NCBI GenBank assembly: GCA_016223165.1
Contig: JACRPO010000012.1
Span: 310,001-374,000, forward strand
Length of the DNA: 64,000 bases
Direction of reading: 5' to 3'
From: Burkholderiales bacterium
GTDB taxonomy: Bacteria > Pseudomonadota > Gammaproteobacteria > Burkholderiales > Burkholderiaceae_C
The position numbers and the translations under genes are program-made. Under the pieces are notes generated by a model. It was not told the DNA's origin, did no database searches, and worked only from the letters and a program-made list of their open reading frames with translations. How positions within the stretch are numbered: position 1 is the first letter of the stretch; each line of letters opens with the position of its first letter. This document shows, in pieces, positions 50,097 to 59,193 of the stretch.

Positions 50097-51386
50097 CTAC
50101 GGCGCCATGCGCGACGGAAGCCAGAGGATGATCTGCGGAAAGGCCACCAGCACCGCCAGCAGCAGCAGGTGGCTGAAGACATGCGGCCACACGCCGTCGA
50201 ACACCTCCCTGAGTGGACGCCGCGCGTAGCGGGAGACGACGAAGACGTTGAGCCCGACCGGCGGAGTGACCAGCCCGACCTCGGCCACCACGATCACCAC
50301 GACGCCGAACCAGACCGGATCAAAACCGAGCGCCTTCACCAGCGGCAGCACGACCGGCACCGTGAGGATGAGGATCGCGACCTGGTCCATCACGCAGCCC
50401 AGCAGCACGTAGCCGAACAGGATCAGCGCGATGACCACCCAGCGCGACAGCTCCAGCGCAGCGACCCACTGCACGATTGCCTGGGTGGCCTGTGTGAGCG
50501 TGAAGAAGTAGCCGAACACCTTTGCGCAGACGACGATCATGATGATCATGCAGCTGGCGTGGCCGGCGTTGATCAGGGCGCGCATCAGCGTCTTGCGGTC
50601 GACGCGGCGCGCGGCCAGCGCCAGCGCGAAGGCCCCGAAGGCGCCGATGCCGGCGGCTTCGGTGGGGGTGGCGATGCCGGTGTAGATGACCCCGGTGACG
50701 GCCATGAACAGCAGCAGCATGGGGCCGACGACGCGCAGCGCGGCGATCTTCTCGCGCAGCGTGAAGGCCGCGGCCAGCGGCGCGCGCGCCGGTTCCAGCT
50801 TCACCAGCACCCACACCGTGGCCATGATGGTGAGCGTGACCAGGATGCCCGGCACCACCCCACCCACCAGCAACTGACCGATGCTGACGTCGGCGATGAT
50901 GCCGTACAGCACCAGCGCGATGCTGGGCGGGATCAGCATCGCCAGCGTGCCGGAGATGGCCACCACACCGGCGGCGAGTTTCGGTTCATAGCCCTGCTTG
51001 AGCATCGCCGGCAGCGTGGTCGACGACAGCGTGGCGGCCGATGCGGTGCTGGAGCCCGAAATCGCGCCGAAGCCGGCGCCCGCCAGGGCGGTGGCCATCG
51101 CGAGCCCGCCGGGCACGCGCCCGACCCAGGCCGCCGCGGCCTTGAAGAGGTTGTCGGCAATGCCGCTGAGGATGACGAACTCGGCCATCAGGATGAACAT
51201 GGGCACCGAGATCAGCTCGTAGGAACCGGCGCTGGACAGCGGCGCCGTGGCGAGCACGCCCGCCAGCATGTCCACGCCGCCCACCAGCAGCAGGCCCACG
51301 CTGCCGGCGACCGCCAACGCGAAAGCCACGGGCATGCCGGCCGCCAGCAGCAGGAACAGCAACGCGGTGATGCCGCCCGCGATCAT
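50097..51386 (-). CDS. dctM: TRAP transporter large permease (DctM)
   Basis: A 429-residue DctM with SGSSTASAATLSSTTLPAML, IPPSIALVLYGIIADVSIG, GIATPTEAAGIGAFGAF and VTPPVGLNVFVV. Its ATG overlaps the dctQ stop as ATGA, and I chose this start over an in-frame upstream extension. It forms a transporter with the neighbouring dctQ and dctP genes. Confidence 0.94.
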   Translation of the reverse strand: MIAGGITALLFLLLAAGMPVAFALAVAGSVGLLLVGGVDMLAGVLATAPLSSAGSYELISVPMFILMAEFVILSGIADNLFKAAAAWVGRVPGGLAMATALAGAGFGAISGSSTASAATLSSTTLPAMLKQGYEPKLAAGVVAISGTLAMLIPPSIALVLYGIIADVSIGQLLVGGVVPGILVTLTIMATVWVLVKLEPARAPLAAAFTLREKIAALRVVGPMLLLFMAVTGVIYTGIATPTEAAGIGAFGAFALALAARRVDRKTLMRALINAGHASCMIIMIVVCAKVFGYFFTLTQATQAIVQWVAALELSRWVVIALILFGYVLLGCVMDQVAILILTVPVVLPLVKALGFDPVWFGVVVIVVAEVGLVTPPVGLNVFVVSRYARRPLREVFDGVWPHVFSHLLLLAVLVAFPQIILWLPSRMAP

Positions 51387-51988
51387 GGTGCCGGCCCCTC
51401 CTCCGCTCCGGACAGCGGCGGCAGCCCGACCCACTCGCGCCCCGTGAGCAGCGTCCCTGCATAGCCGGCCGCCCCCAGCAGCAGCCGCAGCGCCAGCAGC
51501 CCGAAACCCAGCGGCAGCAGAACGCTCACCGACCAGCTGGGCACCCCCAGGCCGCTGGTCGACACATCGCCGGCGGCGAATTCGGCCCAGGTCCTTTGCG
51601 CCGCGACGACCGCCGCGAAAGCGAACACCGGCGCGGCCAGCATGCCGAGCACCGCATGAACCGCGAAGCGCAGCCGCCGGCCCATCCGGTGGTGCAGCAG
51701 GTCCACGGCGACATGCGCGTGAACCTTCAGCGCGTGCGACACGGCCAGAAAGAACACGCCGGGCATCAGGTAGCTCGAGATCACTTCGTACGACCAGGCC
51801 AGCGGCGCGTTGAACAGGTAGCGCAAGGCCACGTCGGCCACCACCAGCAGCATCATCGCCAGCAGCAGCACGGCGCCGACGGCCATGAGCGCCGTGTCCA
51901 GCGCGTCCTGCAGCGCGCGCCAGCGCGCATGCAGCCTGGCGAGCCCCGCGCCCGGCGCGCCGACCATCTGTTCCCGGAAGGGATGCAT
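51383..51988 (-). CDS. dctQ: TRAP transporter small permease (DctQ)
   Basis: A 201-residue four-helix membrane protein. The helix pattern includes LLLAMMLLVVADVALRYLFN and HVAVDLLHHRMGRRL, matching DctQ. It has an N-terminal cytoplasmic extension of about 30 residues not seen in the other two DctQ proteins here. It precedes dctM with a 4-bp overlap, and lies 13 bp after an ACAD gene, so ACAD and transporter are probably cotranscribed. Confidence 0.88.
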   Translation of the reverse strand: MHPFREQMVGAPGAGLARLHARWRALQDALDTALMAVGAVLLLAMMLLVVADVALRYLFNAPLAWSYEVISSYLMPGVFFLAVSHALKVHAHVAVDLLHHRMGRRLRFAVHAVLGMLAAPVFAFAAVVAAQRTWAEFAAGDVSTSGLGVPSWSVSVLLPLGFGLLALRLLLGAAGYAGTLLTGREWVGLPPLSGAEEGPAP

Positions 51989-52001
51989 GGGCAGCTCCCT
52001 C

Positions 52002-53174
52002 TCAGCCGCGCCGCTGGTCGAACGCCCGCCCGTAGACCATCGACGCGATCGTGTTGCGCAGGATCTCGGTGGTGCCGCCGCCGAGCGCGAAGCCGCGCGA
52101 GTCGCGCACCATGCGTTCCAGCGGCAGCGCGCGCGTGAAGCCGGCGTGGCCGTGAATCTGCAGCGCCTCGTTGGTGACGCGCTGGACCATCTCGTTGGCG
52201 TAGAGCTTGGCCATCGCCGCCTCCAGAGGGTCCGGGAAGCCGTCGACGAGGTTGGTGGCGGCGCGGTAGATCATCAGCCGCGCCGCGTGGATCTGCACCG
52301 CCATATCGGCGATCTTCCACTGCAGCCCCTGGAACTCGCAGATCGGGCGGCCGAACTGCTCGCGCTGCTGCGAATAGGCCTTGGCCGCCTCGTAGGCGGC
52401 CTGCGCGACGCCGAGGCACATCGCGGCGTTGCCGACGCGCTCCGGGCCGAAGGAGCTCATCAGGCGCTTGAAGCTGCGCGTGGAGCCCGGGTCGCCCTCC
52501 ATGATGACGTTGGCGCGCGGCACGCGGCAGCGGTCGAAGTACAGCTCCACCTCGGGCATGCCGCGGCCGCCCATCTTGCGATCCGGGTGGCCGACCTCGA
52601 AGCCGGGCGTGCCTCGCTCGACGACCAGCGCGCCGATGCCCTTGGGCCCCTGCGTCTTGCCCCAGCGCGCGAACACGAAGATGTGCGTGGCGAGGTGCCC
52701 GCCGGTGCAGTAGGCCTTCTGGCCGTGCAGCAAGATGTGGTCGCCGTCCGGCGTGGCCGAGGTGACCATGTCGGTCATGCCGGAACCGGCGCCGGGCTCG
52801 CTGATGCCGATCGCGAAGTTGTTCTCGCCGCTCACGCAGCCGGGCAGCCAGCGCTTCTTCTGCTCGTCGCTGGCCATGATGGCGATGGCGCGCGACGGGC
52901 CGTTGATCGCGATCTGAGCCACGAGAGCGGTGTTGAAGCACACGCGCGCGATCTCCTCCAGCAGGATCGTGCCCTGGATGATGGGCGCGCCCGACCCGCC
53001 GTAGGCCTCCGGCACCACCATGCCGAGGTAGCCGAGCTTGGCGAGCAACTCGCGGTTCTCGGTCGGGAACTCCTCCTTCTCGTCCCAGTACGCGGCCTTG
53101 GCGGCGAAGGCGCGTTCGGCGGTCTTGCGGATGTCCTGACGGAAGGCTTCGAGGTCGGGGGCGAGCTGGAACAT
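52002..53174 (-). CDS. acyl-CoA dehydrogenase
   Basis: A 390-residue ACAD: MVVPEAYGGSGAPIIQG, ISEPGAGSGMTDMVTSA (the usual D of TEPxAGSD is G), LLHGQKAYCTGGHLATH, QIHGHAGFTRALPLERMVRD and GGGTTEILRNTIAS at the end. GGGAGA lies before the ATG. It is between a crotonase gene (21 bp upstream) and the dctQM-dctP genes in a single minus operon, tying transport to beta-oxidation-like steps. Confidence 0.93.
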   Translation of the reverse strand: MFQLAPDLEAFRQDIRKTAERAFAAKAAYWDEKEEFPTENRELLAKLGYLGMVVPEAYGGSGAPIIQGTILLEEIARVCFNTALVAQIAINGPSRAIAIMASDEQKKRWLPGCVSGENNFAIGISEPGAGSGMTDMVTSATPDGDHILLHGQKAYCTGGHLATHIFVFARWGKTQGPKGIGALVVERGTPGFEVGHPDRKMGGRGMPEVELYFDRCRVPRANVIMEGDPGSTRSFKRLMSSFGPERVGNAAMCLGVAQAAYEAAKAYSQQREQFGRPICEFQGLQWKIADMAVQIHAARLMIYRAATNLVDGFPDPLEAAMAKLYANEMVQRVTNEALQIHGHAGFTRALPLERMVRDSRGFALGGGTTEILRNTIASMVYGRAFDQRRG

Positions 53175-53194
53175 GGATGTCTCCCGTGGACGGT

Positions 53195-53965
53195 TCAACG
53201 GCCGACGAAGTGGGCCTTGCGCTTCTCGAGGAAGGCAGCCACGCCTTCCTTGCGGTCGTCGCTCTGCAGGACGAGCCCCTGCGTGTGCGCCTCGAAGTCG
53301 AGAAACGCCTCGAGGCTCGGCTGGATGGCGGCGCGCAACATGCGCTTGCCCATCGCCAGCGCGAACGTCGCCGACTCGGCGAGCTCGCGCGCGAGCTCGA
53401 TCGCGCGGGTGTCGAGCTGGTCGTCAGGAAGCACCTCGTTGACCATGCCCAGTTCGCGCCCCTCGGCCGCCGGCACCATGCGCGCCGTCATCATCAGCTC
53501 GCGTGCGCGCAGCACGCCGATGTACTGCGCGAGGAAGTAGGCGGCGGCGCCGTCCGGCGCCAGGCCGATCTTCTTGAAGACGAGCCCGAACTTGGCGTTG
53601 TCCGATGCGAGGATCATGTCGCAGGCCAGCGCCAGGCTCCAGCCGACGCCGACCGTGGCGCCGCGCACCGCGGTGATGACCGGCTTGTCCATGTTGGCGA
53701 GCCCGGCGATGACGCGGTGCGCGCGCTGGATGCGCTGGCGGCCCGACAGCACGTCGAGCCCCTTCATCGTGCTCACGTCGGCGCCGGCGCAGAACGCACG
53801 CCCCTCGCCGCGCAGCAGCACGGCGCGCACCTCGCGGTCTTTCTGCAGCGCGACGGTGGCCTCGGCGAGCTGCTCCATCATTTCCGGCGTCAGCGCGTTC
53901 AGGCGCTCGGGCCGGGCCAGCACGATGTGCGCGACGGCACCGTCGCGTTCGAGTCGCACGGTCAT
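53195..53965 (-). CDS. crotonase-family enoyl-CoA hydratase/isomerase-like protein
   Basis: A 256-residue crotonase: LARPERLNALTPEM, GEGRAFCAGADVSTMKG oxyanion region, AVRGATVGVGWSLALACDMI, and EGVAAFLEKRKAHF. In the catalytic loop it has FKKIGLAPDGAAAYFLAQ, with Asp where isomerases of the PaaG/ECI type have an acidic residue and the hydratase Glu pair is not obvious; isomerase or hydratase roles are both open. It follows the second TRAP dctM gene by 31 bp and precedes the ACAD gene by 20 bp. Confidence 0.9.
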   Translation of the reverse strand: MTVRLERDGAVAHIVLARPERLNALTPEMMEQLAEATVALQKDREVRAVLLRGEGRAFCAGADVSTMKGLDVLSGRQRIQRAHRVIAGLANMDKPVITAVRGATVGVGWSLALACDMILASDNAKFGLVFKKIGLAPDGAAAYFLAQYIGVLRARELMMTARMVPAAEGRELGMVNEVLPDDQLDTRAIELARELAESATFALAMGKRMLRAAIQPSLEAFLDFEAHTQGLVLQSDDRKEGVAAFLEKRKAHFVGR

Positions 53966-53996
53966 CGATGCACTCCTTGTAGACGAGGGGTCGGTC

Positions 53997-55304
53997 TCAC
54001 TGCATCAGCCTGGGCATCCACAGCGCGATGTCCGGGAAGGCCAGCAGCAGAGCGAGCAGGACCACGATGGGAATCATGAACAACAGGGCGCCGCGATAGA
54101 TGGACGCCATCGTCAGGCGCGGGTTCACGCCCTTCAGCACGAAGCATCCCATGCCGACGGGCGGGCTGATGAGCGCCATCTCGATCGTCACGACGACGAT
54201 CACGCCGAACCAGATCAGGTCGAAGCCGAGCGCCTTGACGGTGGGCAGCAGGATCGGGATCGTGATCACGATCATCGCCATCGCGTCCATCACGGCGCCG
54301 AGCACCAGGTACAGCAGCAGGATCAGCACCATGATCGTGATCGGGTGCCAGCCCAGCCCGCTGATGAACCCCGCCAGCTCGGCCGGCAGCCGCGTGATGG
54401 CGAGGAAGTAGTTCAGGATGAAGGCGCCCAGGATGATGGCGAACAGGAAGGCCGTCACCTTGACCGTGTTGCGCAGGCTCGTCATCAGGTTCGCCAGGGT
54501 CAGCCGCCGGCGCACGAGCGCGATCACGAAGGCCCCGAAGGCACCCACCGCGGCCGCCTCGGTGGGGCTGAACAGCCCGGCGTACATGCCGCCGATGACG
54601 ACCAGGAACAGCACTGCGACCCACGCGATCGAGCGCAGCGCCACGATGCGCTCGGCCCATCCGGTCCGCCCGGAGGCCGGGCCGAGCTCGGGGCGGATCA
54701 GCACCAGGACGTAGACCGTCGCCATGTACAGCAGCGTCAGCACGATGCCCGGCACGATGCCGGCGATCAGCAGCCGTCCGATCGACTCCTCGGTCAGCAT
54801 GCCGTAGATGATGAAGGCGGTGCTCGGCGGGATCAGGATGCCCAGCGTACCGCCGGCGACGATGGCGCCCGAGCCCAGCACGTCGGAGTAGCCGGCCTTC
54901 TGCATCTCCTTGGAGGCGACGATGCCCATCGTCGCGGTGGAGGCCACGCTCGAGCCGCAGGCCGCGGCAAAGATGGACGACGCCCCGACGGTCGCCAGCG
55001 CCAGCCCCCCTCGGAGCGCACCCATCCACTTGCGAAACACGTCGAACAGCTCGCTGCTGATGCCCGAGACGAAGATCAGCTCGCTCATCAGCACGAACAT
55101 CGGGATCGTCGACAGCGTGTAGTGCGCACTGTGCGTCCAGACCACGGTGTCGAGCACCGTCGTCATCGGCTGCCAGCCGCGCAGGTACCAGGCGCCGAGG
55201 ATGCCCGGCACCGCCATGGCGACCGCGACCGGCACGCGCGCGAACATCAGGAAGAACATGCACGCCAGGCCGATCAGGCCGACGGCTTCGACGGGGATGT
55301 TCAT
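53997..55304 (-). CDS. dctM: TRAP transporter large permease (DctM)
   Basis: A 435-residue DctM with GSSVASTATMGIVASKEMQ, IPPSTAFIIYGMLTEESIG, GLFSPTEAAAVGAFGAF and ISPPVGMGCFVL. The start ATG overlaps the dctQ stop by 4 bp; the frame extends upstream only as noise. Part of a minus operon with two receptor genes upstream. Confidence 0.94.
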   Translation of the reverse strand: MNIPVEAVGLIGLACMFFLMFARVPVAVAMAVPGILGAWYLRGWQPMTTVLDTVVWTHSAHYTLSTIPMFVLMSELIFVSGISSELFDVFRKWMGALRGGLALATVGASSIFAAACGSSVASTATMGIVASKEMQKAGYSDVLGSGAIVAGGTLGILIPPSTAFIIYGMLTEESIGRLLIAGIVPGIVLTLLYMATVYVLVLIRPELGPASGRTGWAERIVALRSIAWVAVLFLVVIGGMYAGLFSPTEAAAVGAFGAFVIALVRRRLTLANLMTSLRNTVKVTAFLFAIILGAFILNYFLAITRLPAELAGFISGLGWHPITIMVLILLLYLVLGAVMDAMAMIVITIPILLPTVKALGFDLIWFGVIVVVTIEMALISPPVGMGCFVLKGVNPRLTMASIYRGALLFMIPIVVLLALLLAFPDIALWMPRLMQ

Positions 55305-55804
55305 GTGCCGTCCTGTCGCAGCGGATGCTCGTGGCCGCCATCGCCAGCCACGCCGACGCCGAGGAGCGCCTGCAGGCCCCACAGCAGGAAGCCGACGCCG
55401 ACGAGCGCCTTGAACGGGTACAGCGGCACCGACAGGAAGTCGGTGGACATCGGGCTTTCCGTTGCGTACTCCCAGGCCGTGCGCAGGTTGGCCCAGCCCA
55501 CGACCAGGCAGGTGGCCGCGACGAGCGCGGCGGCCAGCACGTCGCAGCGCGCCTGCGCGCGCGGCGACAGCCGATCGACGACGAGGCCGATCGAGATGTG
55601 CCCGCGCGACGACTGCGTCGGCGCCATGCCGAGCATCACCACCGCGACCATCATCAGCTCGACCACCTCGTGCTCGCCGCCGAGCGGCGTGGCGGCCGCG
55701 CGCATCGCAACAGACACGGTGATCAGCAGCGCCATCGCCGCCACGGTAAGCAGCGCGCCCCAGCGGAACACTTCCGAAGCGCCCGCGATCCAGGTTCTCA
55801 ACAT
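55301..55804 (-). CDS. dctQ: TRAP transporter small permease (DctQ)
   Basis: A 167-residue DctQ with four hydrophobic stretches, SRGHISIGLVVDRLSPRAQ between helices 2 and 3, and an overlap of 4 bp with dctM. It lies 21 bp after the DctP receptor gene at 55826-56884, so it belongs with the duplicated receptors in one transport operon. Confidence 0.9.
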   Translation of the reverse strand: MLRTWIAGASEVFRWGALLTVAAMALLITVSVAMRAAATPLGGEHEVVELMMVAVVMLGMAPTQSSRGHISIGLVVDRLSPRAQARCDVLAAALVAATCLVVGWANLRTAWEYATESPMSTDFLSVPLYPFKALVGVGFLLWGLQALLGVGVAGDGGHEHPLRQDGT

Positions 55805-55825
55805 GTGCGTGCCCTCCTTCCTCGA

Positions 55826-56884
55826 TCAGAACGGCGCCGTCAGGCCGTTCTTCTTCAGCATCGCCTTGAAGTCGGCCATCATGGCCTCGCCGGGATAGCC
55901 GCGCTTGTTGGCCTCGTTCACCCAGGCGGTCCATTCGGGTTCGGTCGGCTTCATGAAGCGCGCCCGTTCCGCCGCGGGCAGCTCGATGACCTCGCCCTTG
56001 CCGCGCTTGGCGAAGGACTCGCGCATGCGTCCCAGCGCCTCCTGGGTGCTGCGTTCGTAGCTGAGGGTGATCATGCGCATCAGCGCCGGGCTGAGCTCCT
56101 CGTCGAGCAGCTTGCGCAGGTCGGCCGGCAGCTTGTCGTGGAAGCCCTTGTTCATGATCATGCCGCCGACGACCGTCGGCGCGTTCAGCCGCGTGACGAA
56201 GGGGGCGGGCTCGAAGTAGCTGAAGCCGAGGGCACTGCCGGGCGTCGTCTGCATCACCTCGAGGGTGCCGCGCTCGAGCGCGGTGTAGGAGTCCTCGAGC
56301 TGCATCGACACCGCGACCGCGCCCCACTCCTTGGCGATCGGCACCCAGGCCTTGCCCGGCACGCGCACCTTCTTGTTGCGCATGTCCTCGAGGCGGCGCA
56401 CCGGCTGCGAGCTCATCAGCAGGTACGGGTCGCTGACGAAGACGCCCATGTTGACGACGCCCAGGCGGTCGAAGGTGTCGCCGGCGTGCCTATCGACGAA
56501 CTCCTTCATCACCTTCGCGCCGACCGTCGGGCCGTCGATGGCGAACGGCAGTTCGCCGATCGTCAGCTTGAACAGCGGCGTGTCGTAGTAGTACGACGAG
56601 ATCATCAGCCCGATCTGATAGACGCCGCCGCGCACGTCGTTGAGCACGGCCCGCGAGGCCCCGAGCACGGCGCCGTGGTGCACGTTGATCTTCATGCGCC
56701 CGCCGCTGCGCTCCTCGACGAGCTTCTTCCACGGCTCGAAGGCGTTGGTCGCCAGGTGGTGCGTGCTCGGCGCCCAGTTGTTGAGGTCGAGCTGGATCGG
56801 CTCGGCTGCCCGGACCGCGGCCCCGCCGGTCAGCACCAGCGCGGCCACGACGCCAAACGCCCTTCTCGAGAGTAACTGCTTCAT
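55826..56884 (-). CDS. dctP: TRAP transporter periplasmic binding protein (DctP), copy 2
   Basis: A 352-residue DctP receptor: signal peptide RRAFGVVAALVLTGGAAVRA, NNWAPSTHHLATNAFEPWKK, NKKVRVPGKAWVPIAKEWGA with the substrate Arg, and YTALERGTLEVMQTTPGSAL. It is a clear paralog of the next gene (same length and roughly 60% identity by eye, including the nearly identical end PGEAMMADFKAMLKKNGLT). Lying directly before dctQM, it is the receptor most likely to serve that membrane pair. Confidence 0.94.
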   Translation of the reverse strand: MKQLLSRRAFGVVAALVLTGGAAVRAAEPIQLDLNNWAPSTHHLATNAFEPWKKLVEERSGGRMKINVHHGAVLGASRAVLNDVRGGVYQIGLMISSYYYDTPLFKLTIGELPFAIDGPTVGAKVMKEFVDRHAGDTFDRLGVVNMGVFVSDPYLLMSSQPVRRLEDMRNKKVRVPGKAWVPIAKEWGAVAVSMQLEDSYTALERGTLEVMQTTPGSALGFSYFEPAPFVTRLNAPTVVGGMIMNKGFHDKLPADLRKLLDEELSPALMRMITLSYERSTQEALGRMRESFAKRGKGEVIELPAAERARFMKPTEPEWTAWVNEANKRGYPGEAMMADFKAMLKKNGLTAPF

Positions 56885-56896
56885 GACGACTCCGGA

Positions 56897-57955
56897 TCAA
56901 AAGGTGGGGGTCAGGCCGTTCTTCTTCATGATGGCCTTGAAGTCGGCCATCATCGCCTCGCCCGGATAGCCGCGCCGGTTCGCCTCCTTCACCCACGCTG
57001 TCCATTCCGGCTCGGTACGCGCGACGAACTTGGCCCGTTCCTCGCGCGAGAGCGTGATGATCTCGCCCCTGCCGCTGGCCTTGAAGACCTGGCTCATCCT
57101 CTCGAGTGCCTCGCTGGCGCCCTTCTCGTAGGTGTCGACGACCATCTTCGCGAGCGCCGGATTGAGCTCGTTGTCGAACATCTTCTTCAGATCGTCGGGC
57201 AGCTTGTCGTAGAAGGCCTTGTTCATGATCAGCCCACCGACGATGATCGGCGCCTCGCTCCTGATCACGTACGGCGCCGGCTCGTAGTACTTCCAGCCGA
57301 GCGCGCCGGTGGGCGAGTACTGCATGACGTCGAGCGTGCCGCGCTCGAGCGCGGTGTAGGCCTCCTCGGGCTGCATCGGCACCGGGACGGCGCCCCAGTC
57401 CTTGGCGATCTGCACCCACGCCTTGCCGGCGGCGCGCAGCTTCTTGCCCTTCATGTCCTCGAGCGTGCGGATCGGCTTGGTGCTGAACATGACATAGGCG
57501 TCCGAGACGAACACGCCCATGTTCCTGACCTTCAGCTCGTCGAAGACGTCCTTGGCGTACTTGTCGAGGAACTCGTTCATCACCTTGGTGGCGACGGTCG
57601 GCCCGGGCAGCGCGAACGGCAGCTCGCCGATCAGCAGCTTGAACAGCGGCGTGTCGTAGTAGTAGGCATCGACGAGCAGGCCGACGTGATAGACGCCGCC
57701 CTTCACGTCGTTGAGCACGGCGCGCGAGCTGCCGAGCACGCCGCCGTGGTGCAGGTTGACCTTGACGCGCCCGCCGGTCTTCTGCTCGACCATGGCCTTC
57801 CACGGCTCGAACGAGTTCTTCGACTGCGGCGAGGTGCTGGCGAGCCAGTTGCCGAATTCGAGCTGGATCGGATCGGCCGCGCGTGCCGCCCACGGCAGAC
57901 CGACGAGGGCGGCCGCGGCGATCGCGGCGCACTGGCGGCGGGTTGTGCTGATCAT
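56897..57955 (-). CDS. dctP: TRAP transporter periplasmic binding protein (DctP), copy 1
   Basis: A 352-residue DctP receptor with signal peptide RRQCAAIAAAALVGLPWAARA, GNWLASTSPQSKNSFEPWKA, GKKLRAAGKAWVQIAKDWGA and YTALERGTLDVMQYSPTGAL. AAGGAG lies 7 nt before the ATG. It precedes its paralog by 12 bp, so two receptors feed one DctQM. Differences in the pocket region around residues 175-235 (YSPTG versus TTPGS) suggest different ligands. Confidence 0.94.
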   Translation of the reverse strand: MISTTRRQCAAIAAAALVGLPWAARAADPIQLEFGNWLASTSPQSKNSFEPWKAMVEQKTGGRVKVNLHHGGVLGSSRAVLNDVKGGVYHVGLLVDAYYYDTPLFKLLIGELPFALPGPTVATKVMNEFLDKYAKDVFDELKVRNMGVFVSDAYVMFSTKPIRTLEDMKGKKLRAAGKAWVQIAKDWGAVPVPMQPEEAYTALERGTLDVMQYSPTGALGWKYYEPAPYVIRSEAPIIVGGLIMNKAFYDKLPDDLKKMFDNELNPALAKMVVDTYEKGASEALERMSQVFKASGRGEIITLSREERAKFVARTEPEWTAWVKEANRRGYPGEAMMADFKAIMKKNGLTPTF

Positions 57956-58028
57956 GGCGCTGTCTCCTTGGGACTGTCGTTTCGGGCGCATCGCGGGCCT
58001 GCGGTCCGACGCTGCTTCGAGTGCCGCG

Positions 58029-59183
58029 CTAGCGGCGGGAAAAGATGTGGCCGGCGATCACGTTCTTCTGCGTCTGCGTGGTGCCGCCGGTGAGGGTGAG
58101 CATGCGCACGTCGCGCACCATGCGCTCGAGCGGCAGCGAGCCGAAGTAGCCGTAGCCGCCGAACATCTGCTGGCATTGCACGGTGACGCGCTGCGCCATC
58201 TCGGTGGCGAACACCTTGGCGATCGAGCACAGCGCCGGGTCGGGCCGGCCGGCGTCGATCAGCGCCAGCGCCTTGTAGCAGAGGCAGCGCGCGGCCTCGA
58301 TCTCGATCAGCGCGTCGGCCATCATCCAGCGCAGGCCCTGCATCTCGGCCAGCTTCTGGCCGAACTGCTCGCGCACCGTCATGTACTCGCGCGCCAGGTC
58401 GAACGCGCCTTCGGCGACGCCCAGCGCCATCACGCCCATGCCGACGCGGGTGCCGTTGTAGAGCGTGAGCGGCTTGACGAAGCCGGCCGAACTGCTCGGG
58501 TCGCCTTCGGTGACGATGTTGGCCGCGGGCACGCGCACGTTGTCGAAGAACAGCTCGTTCTCGGCCGCGCCGCGCACGCCCATCTTGCCTTCGAGCTTCT
58601 TGACCGTGAGGCCCGGCCGGTCGCGCTCGACGATCACCGTGCCGATGCCGCGCGCACCGCTGCTCTTGCCGAAGCGGGCGTAGACCAGGTGCATGTCGGC
58701 ACGGTCGCCGAAGGTGGTGAAGATCTTGCTGCCGTTGATCACCACCTCGTCGCCCTCGCGGGTGGCCGAGGTGCGGATCGCGGTGCCGTCGGAGCCGGCC
58801 TGCGGCTCGGTCCAGGCGATGCTGCACTCCACCTCGCCGCTGACGAAGCGCGGCAGCAGCCGCCGCTTCATCTCGGCCGAGCCGTGGTTGGCGATGATGC
58901 GGGGCGAGACGTTCTGGTCGTGCACGATCATCGCGGTGAGCAGGTCGACCTTGGCCAGTTCCTCGATCACGAGGTAGGTGTCGACCAGCCCGACGCCGCT
59001 GCCGCCGTACTCGCGGTCCATGCTCAGGCCGAGATAGCCGAGCTCGGCGAGCCGGTGCTTGTTCTCCTCGGGGAACATCTCCTCGCGGTCCCAGCGCGCG
59101 GCGCGCTCGCGGAACTCGCTTTGCGCCAGCTTGCGGGCGGCATCGCGTAGCTGGCGCTGCTCGTCGTTCAGTTCGAAATCCAC
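58029..59183 (-). CDS. acyl-CoA dehydrogenase
   Basis: A 384-residue ACAD: FELNDEQRQLRDAARKLAQS, AWTEPQAGSDGTAIRTSA, INGSKIFTTFGDRADMH, MFGGYGYFGSLPLERMVRD and LTGGTTQTQKNVIAGHI at the C-terminus. It sits 73 bp upstream of the TRAP receptor operon and 10 bp after another ACAD, in one minus-strand run of acyl-CoA genes. Confidence 0.94.
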   Translation of the reverse strand: MDFELNDEQRQLRDAARKLAQSEFRERAARWDREEMFPEENKHRLAELGYLGLSMDREYGGSGVGLVDTYLVIEELAKVDLLTAMIVHDQNVSPRIIANHGSAEMKRRLLPRFVSGEVECSIAWTEPQAGSDGTAIRTSATREGDEVVINGSKIFTTFGDRADMHLVYARFGKSSGARGIGTVIVERDRPGLTVKKLEGKMGVRGAAENELFFDNVRVPAANIVTEGDPSSSAGFVKPLTLYNGTRVGMGVMALGVAEGAFDLAREYMTVREQFGQKLAEMQGLRWMMADALIEIEAARCLCYKALALIDAGRPDPALCSIAKVFATEMAQRVTVQCQQMFGGYGYFGSLPLERMVRDVRMLTLTGGTTQTQKNVIAGHIFSRR

Positions 59184-59193
59184 GACTCGTCCC

